NCBI RefSeq assembly: GCF_004745805.1
Contig: NZ_SRLQ01000007.1
Span: 1 to 64,000 of the forward strand
Direction: 5' to 3'
DNA: 64,000 bases
DNA from: Mycolicibacterium sp. CH28
Lineage (GTDB): Bacteria > Actinomycetota > Actinomycetes > Mycobacteriales > Mycobacteriaceae
The position numbers and the translations under genes are program-made. Positions 59,221-64,000 of the stretch are shown in pieces (the stretch's first letter is position 1; every line of letters starts with the position of its first letter). The notes under the pieces are model-generated. The model saw only the letters and a list, made by a program, of their open reading frames with translations. It was not told where the DNA came from and ran no database searches.

Positions 59221-61158
59221 TCAGTGCCGGGTCTTGGACAACTCCCGAAGCATGGCGTTGTAGGCCTCGAGATCGTCGTCGTACTTGGCGTCGGCGTGCC
59301 GGTCGTTGCGCACCGCGGTGCGGCGGTCTTGGCGTGACCACTGGACTACCAGGGCCACCACCACCACGATCACCGGCAACTCACTGGACCCCCAGGCGAT
59401 CGCACCGCCGAGGTGCTGGTCGTCGACGAGGCTGGACAGCCACGGCAGATCGAGACTGCGGTAGAACGTGCCGCCGAGGACCGACGTCATCGTCATGGTC
59501 GCAATACCGAAGAATGCGTGGAATGGCATCACTGCGAACAGCATTCCCAGCCGTCCGATAAACGGCAGCCGCCGCGGTCCTGGGTCGATGCCGATGATGC
59601 CCCAATAGAACAGATACCCGGTGATCATGAAGTGCAGGCTCATGAACTCGTGGCCCCAGTGGTAGCGCACGAGGGTGTCGAACACGGGCGTGAAATACAC
59701 GGCGTACAGCGAGCCGACGAAGAGCACGAACGCGGTGGCGGGATGCGATAGGAACCGCGACACCGGCGAATGCACCATCCACATCAGCCATTCGCGCGGT
59801 CCGGGGGGATGCCCGGCACCCGCGGCGGGCAGGGTCCGCAGCGCCAGGGTGATCGGCGCGCCCAGCACCAGGAACACCGGGATGAACATGTTGAGGGCCA
59901 TGTGTTCGGACATGTGCACGCTGAACATCGCCGAGCCGTAGGCCCGCACCCCGGACCCGGTGGTGAACAGCAGGGCCGCGCACCCGAGCAGCCATGCGAC
60001 CAGCCGTCCCGGCGGCCAGCTGTCGCCGCGGTGGCGCAGCCGCAGGACGCCGATCACGTAGGCGATTGCCAACGACGCGGCCAGGATCCCGAGCAGGACG
60101 TCGAAGCGCCACACGGTCAGCAGGGTGACCACCCCAGGAGGCCGGGTCAGTTGGTAGCCGAGGAACACGTCCCACGCGGTGAACTGGTGGGTCAACAGTC
60201 GCGGCGCGGTCTGGATCGCCATCGCCGAGATCGCCGCGATGGCCAGCACGGCGGCCAACGCACTGAGCACCTGGCCGCTGCCGCGTCCCGTCCGAAGCTG
60301 GACGACGTCGCTGACCCAGATCCCCAACAAGGCCACCGCGGCGGCCATCCCGAGCCGTCCGTAGCCCGAACCGGTCAACCCGCCGGGCCCGGTCAGCAGA
60401 AACAGCAGCAGAGCCCCGTACACCAGGGCCACCGCGCCCGCGGTGACTTCGATCACCAGCACCCTGCGCCGCAGTGCCGCCGCCGGCGGGGCCACCGTGG
60501 CACTCACCTTCATACCGGTCAGCACCGCCAGCGCGGTCACGAAGACGATGACGGCGCTGGTCGAGTAGTCATGGTCGGGGCCCTGGCCGGCGTTGCCGGT
60601 GACCGGCAGGGCGATCAGCCCGATGAAGGTCGGGATCAGCAGCACGACGTGCCACACCCACCGCACCGTCAGCCGCAAGAACAGGGTGACGACGGCGGCG
60701 AAGATGGCGGCGGCGATCCAGCCCCGTGTCATCTCCGAGGCTCCGATCGCGGTACCGAGGCCGCCATGGCTCAGCAGGCGTGCCACCGGCAGACCGGAGG
60801 CGTTGGCTGCCTGGATCGGCACCATCACCAGCGCCGTGACCAGCCAGACGGGCGCCAGGCGTTCGGCCAGCAGGTGGGCCCGGAACGATGCCGCGTCCAG
60901 GACACCCCGATCGTCGGGGTCGGCGGTGGTGACGATGAAGACCAGCGACCCCAGAACGATCGCCGCGGACAGGATCGCGGTGAAGTAGCCGACCACCTCG
61001 GCGGTGCTGGTTGGTGCCCCCGGGAAAGAATCTCCGGTGGCGATGAAGCGGCGGTCTCCGGAAGCGAGGGCATAGCCGATCAGCGCGGCGACCAGAACGA
61101 CGTAGCCGCCGACAATCCATCGGCCCGCAGGCCGGGCGGCTGTCTGGGTCGACTGCAT
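59221..61158 (-). CDS. CopD/CtaG-like polytopic membrane protein (Rv0102-like)
   Basis: 645 residues, around fifteen helices. N-terminal half (to ~330) resembles the CopD copper-resistance family; the C-terminal half (~360-615) resembles the CtaG/cytochrome-oxidase-assembly caa3 family with [34 protein letters not shown] and PFHAFFGI, all His/Met-rich. This fused architecture is that of Rv0102, which in M. tuberculosis lies beside nrp and ctpB. Probable copper transport or delivery to secreted/membrane cuproproteins. Converges on the CopZ-like gene. Confidence 0.87.
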   Translation of the reverse strand: MQSTQTAARPAGRWIVGGYVVLVAALIGYALASGDRRFIATGDSFPGAPTSTAEVVGYFTAILSAAIVLGSLVFIVTTADPDDRGVLDAASFRAHLLAERLAPVWLVTALVMVPIQAANASGLPVARLLSHGGLGTAIGASEMTRGWIAAAIFAAVVTLFLRLTVRWVWHVVLLIPTFIGLIALPVTGNAGQGPDHDYSTSAVIVFVTALAVLTGMKVSATVAPPAAALRRRVLVIEVTAGAVALVYGALLLFLLTGPGGLTGSGYGRLGMAAAVALLGIWVSDVVQLRTGRGSGQVLSALAAVLAIAAISAMAIQTAPRLLTHQFTAWDVFLGYQLTRPPGVVTLLTVWRFDVLLGILAASLAIAYVIGVLRLRHRGDSWPPGRLVAWLLGCAALLFTTGSGVRAYGSAMFSVHMSEHMALNMFIPVFLVLGAPITLALRTLPAAGAGHPPGPREWLMWMVHSPVSRFLSHPATAFVLFVGSLYAVYFTPVFDTLVRYHWGHEFMSLHFMITGYLFYWGIIGIDPGPRRLPFIGRLGMLFAVMPFHAFFGIATMTMTSVLGGTFYRSLDLPWLSSLVDDQHLGGAIAWGSSELPVIVVVVALVVQWSRQDRRTAVRNDRHADAKYDDDLEAYNAMLRELSKTRH

Positions 61159-61196
61159 TGTCGTCGTGACCTTTCACCCCCGTATCTTGGTCGACA

Positions 61197-61219
61197 GTCT
61201 ACGACTCGTCGTCGTAGTC
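61197..61219. promoter_or_regulatory. Palindromic operator between CopD/CtaG and DUF5134 genes
   Basis: GTCTACGAC (61197-61205), spacer TCGTC, GTCGTAGTC (61211-61219): eight of nine positions pair. Located 39 bases from the CopD/CtaG-like start and 77 bases from the DUF5134 start, in their divergent promoter. The binding protein is unknown. A BlaI/CopY-type dyad with TAC/GTA is a possibility. Confidence 0.5.
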
Positions 61220-61295
61220 GGGTCGCCGCGGTGGGAACTTTCTGGTGCGATGGATCGACCAATGCTGACGGGCTAAACGAAGGGAGCGGCGACCG

Positions 61296-61988
61296 ATGAT
61301 CCAGGATCTCACGCTGCGGTGGGTCGTCACGTTGCTGTTCGTCGGCAGCGCCGCGGAATGCTTGGTCTCGTTGGCACTCGGACACCGGCGCTGGCCGAGC
61401 GTGGTCGGCCATGTGTTGCACGCCGTCATGGCGGTCGCGATGGCAGTCATGGCCTGGCCTTGGGGCGCGGAGTTGCCCACCGTGGCGCCGATGGTGTTCT
61501 TCCTGCTCGCCACCGCCTGGTTCGTGGGCGTCACGCTCACCCCGCAAGCCGCCGGCCATCGCATCGCCGGGATCTACCACGCGTTGATGATGCTGGCCAT
61601 GGCCTGGATGTATGCGGTGATGAACGGCAGCCTGCTTCCCGGCCAGTCGGGCTCCGGCGGTGGTGCCGCCGGCGCCGCATCGGCCCAGGCCGGACAGTCC
61701 GGCCACGCCGGGCACGCCGGGCACGCGGGAATGAACATGCCAGGGATGGACATGTCGGGCATGGACATGCCGGCCGCCGACAGCTCCGGCGGCGGGGGAT
61801 ATCCGGCCTACATCACCACGCTCAACTGGGTGTGCACCATCGGGTTCGCGCTCGCCGCGGTGTTCTGGCTGTATCGCTATCTCAGTGTGCGGATGAACCG
61901 TGCACACGGCACCGGGCAACCGCTGGGCATCCTGTGCCAGGCCATGATGGCCGCCGGAATGGCCATCATGTTCGGCGTGATGCTCTAG
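61296..61988 (+). CDS. DUF5134 membrane protein with Met/His-rich copper-type loop
   Basis: 230 residues. Seen: four to five helices before residue 112, a Gly/Ala/Ser linker, then a Met/His-rich loop (137-160: GHAGHAGHAGMNMPGMDMSGMDM in part), and two C-terminal helices. Met- and His-rich motifs of this type bind Cu+/Cu2+ in periplasmic domains. DUF5134 function is unknown. Position in this block indicates a role in copper binding or sensing (inference). Start ATG 61296 with GGGAG about eight bases upstream. Confidence 0.85.
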   Translation: MIQDLTLRWVVTLLFVGSAAECLVSLALGHRRWPSVVGHVLHAVMAVAMAVMAWPWGAELPTVAPMVFFLLATAWFVGVTLTPQAAGHRIAGIYHALMMLAMAWMYAVMNGSLLPGQSGSGGGAAGAASAQAGQSGHAGHAGHAGMNMPGMDMSGMDMPAADSSGGGGYPAYITTLNWVCTIGFALAAVFWLYRYLSVRMNRAHGTGQPLGILCQAMMAAGMAIMFGVML

Positions 61989-62070
61989 CCACAACGACGC
62001 CGCCGACGGCACCGCGCGCAGTATCGGTCAACCGGCCGCGGCTTTCGCGGCCAGCCTCCGCCGGCGGCAC

Positions 62071-62145
62071 AACCGGACTCGACGATGACGTCATCCCGCA
62101 CAGCGATTCGCAGATCCGGCAGTACGTCACGGTCTCGGTAGCCAT
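62071..62145 (-). pseudogene. Remnant of a molybdopterin oxidoreductase N-terminus
   Basis: On the minus strand from 62145 reads MATETVTYCRICESLCGM, the [4Fe-4S]-type N-terminus (TYCRICExLCG) of bis-MGD molybdopterin oxidoreductases. After CGM the frame degenerates to poly-Ser, but one base shift gives DVIVESG, matching the usual CGxxVxVExG continuation. Nothing else of the roughly 700-residue enzyme is seen. A palindrome (62164-62196) lies upstream of the fragment's start. Best explained as a truncated, frameshifted relic. Confidence 0.6.
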
Positions 62146-62163
62146 GAACCCGCTCGCGGCATA

Positions 62164-62196
62164 GTGCAACAAGCAAATAGTGCATATGTGTTGCAC
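62164..62196. promoter_or_regulatory. Inverted repeat near relic oxidoreductase start
   Basis: GTGCAACA (62164-62171) and TGTTGCAC (62189-62196) are perfect 8-base complements with a 17-base AT-rich spacer, unusual in this GC-rich region. It lies just outside the anti-sigma-like gene's stop (62200). It may be the old control region of the relic gene or a terminator. Confidence 0.4.
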
Positions 62197-62199
62197 GGC

Positions 62200-62934
62200 T
62201 CAGGCCGCCGAACCGTCGGTGGGGTAGAGGTGTCCGCGGCGACGACCGCGGGAAGCGTTGCCGGGCAGCACTAGATCGTCGGCGGTCGGCGCGGCATCGG
62301 TTCGCGGTTCCGGCCCGCGGGCCGGCGCGTCGCGCCACACCAACACGGCCAGCACGGTCCCGGCCAGCACCGGTAGGTGGCTCAGGATCCGGCCGGCGGA
62401 CACCGCACCGGATAGCGCGTCGCTGACGACGTAGCCGGTGAGGACCGCCGTGAACACCGACAGCACCCCGGCCAGGCCCGCCGCGGCGGCGGGGCGGACC
62501 GCGGTGGCGACCATGACCGCGCCGAGTGCCGCCGACCATGCGGTGGATTCGTTGAGCAGATGCCCGCTCATCATCATGTGGTGCCCGCCCGCCGATGTCC
62601 CGACCGGGGCGCCCAGCGCCTGCGCGACCGCCAGCGCCAGCTGGAGCACGCCGACGGCGCCCAGCGTCCAGCGGCGCCACAGCGCTGCCGTCGCGGGTAG
62701 CCGGCGACGCGTTCGCGACGGAGGAGTCGGCCGGTCGGGGGGTGCCGCCACCGCGGCCACCTGGGACCGGCCGGCCAGCCGCCGCAGCAGCTGGGTCTGT
62801 TCCACAGCGCGCGCGTACCAGGATCGGCAGTCGTCACAGGTGGCCAGATGTTCGTCGACCCGGGCGGCGGGAACGGGTTCGCGTTCCCCGTCGATCCGGG
62901 CCGACAACGCCTCACGGGCGACATCGCAGTCCAC
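62200..62934 (-). CDS. Zf-HC2 anti-sigma-like membrane protein with His/Met motif
   Basis: 244 residues from GTG 62934. Seen: zinc-binding anti-sigma (ZAS) signature with H29 and C33xxC36 (HLATCDDC) and C3; linker; then about four to five membrane helices (~88-225) and a basic tail. Between the first helices, GGHHMMMSGH (H118, H119, M120-M122, H125) is a potential copper-binding cluster. ZAS membrane proteins bind and hold ECF sigma factors. The local SigC-like factor is the obvious candidate partner; the M. tuberculosis counterpart may be Rv0093c beside ctpA (recalled, not verified). Confidence 0.78.
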   Translation of the reverse strand: MDCDVAREALSARIDGEREPVPAARVDEHLATCDDCRSWYARAVEQTQLLRRLAGRSQVAAVAAPPDRPTPPSRTRRRLPATAALWRRWTLGAVGVLQLALAVAQALGAPVGTSAGGHHMMMSGHLLNESTAWSAALGAVMVATAVRPAAAAGLAGVLSVFTAVLTGYVVSDALSGAVSAGRILSHLPVLAGTVLAVLVWRDAPARGPEPRTDAAPTADDLVLPGNASRGRRRGHLYPTDGSAA

Positions 62935-63012
62935 GCACTAATAGTCGCGCATCGGGTGCGGATTGTTCCAGCGTCCCGGGCGTGGCCGGCCTCCTGGGCT
63001 AGATTCCTAGGC

Positions 63013-63345
63013 ATGGACGGGCCGGGTGACGAGGTCAAGGTGCAGCGCGCCTCGTCGGCCCTGGCGGATGTGGACATCAACGGCTGGACGCAGCGCTTCG
63101 ACCTGCTGTCCGACCCGCACCGTCTCGAAATCCTGCTCGGTCTGCACCGGGCGCCCGGTATCTGCGTCGGTGACCTGGCCGCCGCGGTGGGCCGTTCAGA
63201 AAATGCCGTGTCCCAGGCGCTTCGGGTGCTGCGGCAACAGGGCTGGGTGACCTCGACCAGGGTGGGCCGCCAGGTCAGCTATCGCCTGGAAGATCACACC
63301 GTGCACGACCTGCTGCATTGGATCGGTGCCGCACACGCGGAGTGA
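63013..63345 (+). CDS. ArsR/SmtB-family metal-responsive regulator
   Basis: 110 residues from ATG 63013. Seen: FDLLSDPHRLEILLGL, recognition helix VGRSENAVSQALRVLRQQGWV, beta-wing RVGRQVSYRLED, and a C-terminal helix with HTVHDLLHWIGAAHAE. This His-rich alpha-5 region resembles the Ni/Co sites of NmtR/KmtR/SmtB-type repressors, though the usual DxH spacing is shifted. Upstream of and co-directional with a CbiM-type Ni/Co transporter, so probably its regulator. No Cys-based ArsR site. Confidence 0.82.
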   Translation: MDGPGDEVKVQRASSALADVDINGWTQRFDLLSDPHRLEILLGLHRAPGICVGDLAAAVGRSENAVSQALRVLRQQGWVTSTRVGRQVSYRLEDHTVHDLLHWIGAAHAE

Positions 63346-63453
63346 AGTCCGGCGACTTCAATCGATTATCTGAACATGTAGACAGGTGTTGGCCTCGCGC
63401 ACTAGGCTCCTGCACCGGGGCTGGGGAACCGAGCTCATTGCGAGGAGGCAAAC

Positions 63454-64000
63454 TTGCGCGTCGAGTTCACGGCCATGCACATGAGTGACGGCCTGGTCAA
63501 CGCGCCCACTTCGGTCGGGTTCGCGGTGCTCGCGATCGCGGCGGTGGCATTCTGCGGTTGGCGGGCGCGAACCGAGCTGGACGAACGAACCGTCCCACTG
63601 GCCGGACTGGTCGCGGCGTTCATCTTCGCCGTCCAGATGATCAACTTCCCGATCCTGCCGGGTGTCAGCGGGCACCTCCTCGGCGGCGCCCTGGCCGCGA
63701 TTCTGGTCGGCCCGTACACCGGCGTGCTGTGCATCACCATCGTGCTGGTGGTCCAGTCGCTGCTGTTCGCCGACGGCGGCGTGACGGCGCTCGGGATGAA
63801 CATCACCAACATGGCCTTGATCGGGGTCGTCGCGGGCTACTCGACGGCGCTGGTGCTCTACGCCGTGGTGCGCCGGCGCAGGCCCGAGCCCTCGGTGTCC
63901 ACCCTTGGCGTAGTGGCCTTCATCTCCGCGCTGATCGGAACCGTCTGCGCGTCAATGGGTTTCGTTGTCGAATACGCGATCGGTGGCGCGGCCCACGCAT
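63454..64000 (+). CDS. cbiM: CbiM-family Ni/Co transporter substrate-binding membrane subunit (partial)
   Basis: 182 codons before the window ends; at least five helices. Seen: MHMSDGLVNAPTS, the N-terminal Met-His motif whose amino group and His bind Co/Ni in CbiM/NikM; NFPILPGVSGHLLGG with the third His; LLFADGGVTALGMNITNMALIG, the family signature (in part). Start: TTG 63454 has GAGGAGG five bases upstream, but would bury the Met-His behind seven residues; ATG 63475 has no ribosome site yet gives the functional N-terminus. Part of an ECF-type importer; further subunits presumably follow. Confidence 0.88.
   Translation, partial: MRVEFTAMHMSDGLVNAPTSVGFAVLAIAAVAFCGWRARTELDERTVPLAGLVAAFIFAVQMINFPILPGVSGHLLGGALAAILVGPYTGVLCITIVLVVQSLLFADGGVTALGMNITNMALIGVVAGYSTALVLYAVVRRRRPEPSVSTLGVVAFISALIGTVCASMGFVVEYAIGGAAHA

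Noticed and set aside
63346..63453. Cobalamin riboswitch upstream of cbiM
   Set aside because: The gap is only 108 bases and lacks a convincing B12-box core; an ArsR-type repressor is the more likely control.

Overview
The window is high-GC actinobacterial DNA and almost certainly comes from a Mycobacterium, probably an environmental or rapid-growing species (Mycolicibacterium-like). Three things point there: an MmpS/MmpL pair at the left edge; MPT70/83-like, Rip1, MapB, DUF2631 and DUF1707 proteins; and the gene order. From about 3.7 to 53 kb the order follows the M. tuberculosis Rv2894c-Rv2857c block in reverse numbering: xerC, M23 protein, rpsB, tsf, amiC, MarR regulator, pyrH, frr, cdsA, rlmN, DUF2631, fasciclin lipoprotein, dxr, rip1, ispG, GNAT, penicillin-binding lipoprotein, mapB, glnA4, amidotransferase, aldehyde dehydrogenase, SDR. 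Species-specific accessory blocks interrupt this conserved backbone. The species cannot be named from sequence alone.

Layout. 0-3.7 kb: an MmpS-MmpL envelope transporter, divergent from a CsoR-family regulator with a palindromic operator, then a small Cys-rich protein and a secreted protein. 3.8-8.8 kb: xerC, a degenerate M23 protein, rpsB-tsf with a structured leader and a strong terminator, and an amidase. 9-16.5 kb: a MacB/FtsX-type ABC transporter (two permeases and an ATPase), an APC permease and a copper amine oxidase; then a MarR regulator divergent from a SAM methyltransferase across two palindromes. 16.6-20.3 kb: pyrH-frr-cdsA-rlmN and DUF2631. 20.3-23.4 kb: photolyase, PuuE-like deacetylase and fasciclin lipoprotein. 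23.5-29.7 kb: a ferric-iron ABC operon headed by an IdeR-box-like sequence and ending in an 826-residue adenylation/carrier/membrane-acyltransferase fusion that is translationally coupled to the transporter ATPase. 29.7-34.2 kb: dxr-rip1-ispG-GNAT (isoprenoid synthesis and regulated proteolysis). 34.4-42.5 kb: secreted GH16 protein, penicillin-binding lipoprotein, Rieske lipoprotein, DUF1707 protein, mapB, cobQ and a lipoprotein. 43-46.7 kb: a two-gene N-acetylglutaminylglutamine amide osmolyte cluster. 46.9-53.9 kb: an APC permease divergent from a gamma-glutamylation amine catabolic operon (glnA4, PuuD-like hydrolase, aldehyde dehydrogenase, SDR, FadR-type regulator). 53.9-55.4 kb: zwf. 55.4-63 kb: a probable copper island with a SigC-like sigma factor and a membrane protein, divergent from a P1B copper ATPase and a CopZ-like chaperone, then a CopD/CtaG-like membrane protein, a Met/His-rich DUF5134 protein and a zf-HC2 anti-sigma-like protein. 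63-64 kb: an ArsR-family regulator and the start of a CbiM-type Ni/Co transporter, cut by the window end.

How the genes fit together. Several blocks look like self-contained uptake-plus-chemistry modules: iron uptake with an acyl-activating enzyme, amine uptake with copper amine oxidase, amine uptake with gamma-glutamylation, copper handling with its own sigma factor, and Ni/Co uptake with its own ArsR. The observations most worth testing are the iron-ABC/adenylation-carrier-acyltransferase operon, the physical linkage of sigC with homologues of ctpB and Rv0102, the MarR/methyltransferase pair, the CsoR-family protein lacking the copper-binding His, and a decayed molybdopterin-oxidoreductase start in the copper island. 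No rRNA, tRNA, CRISPR array or insertion sequence was recognised.
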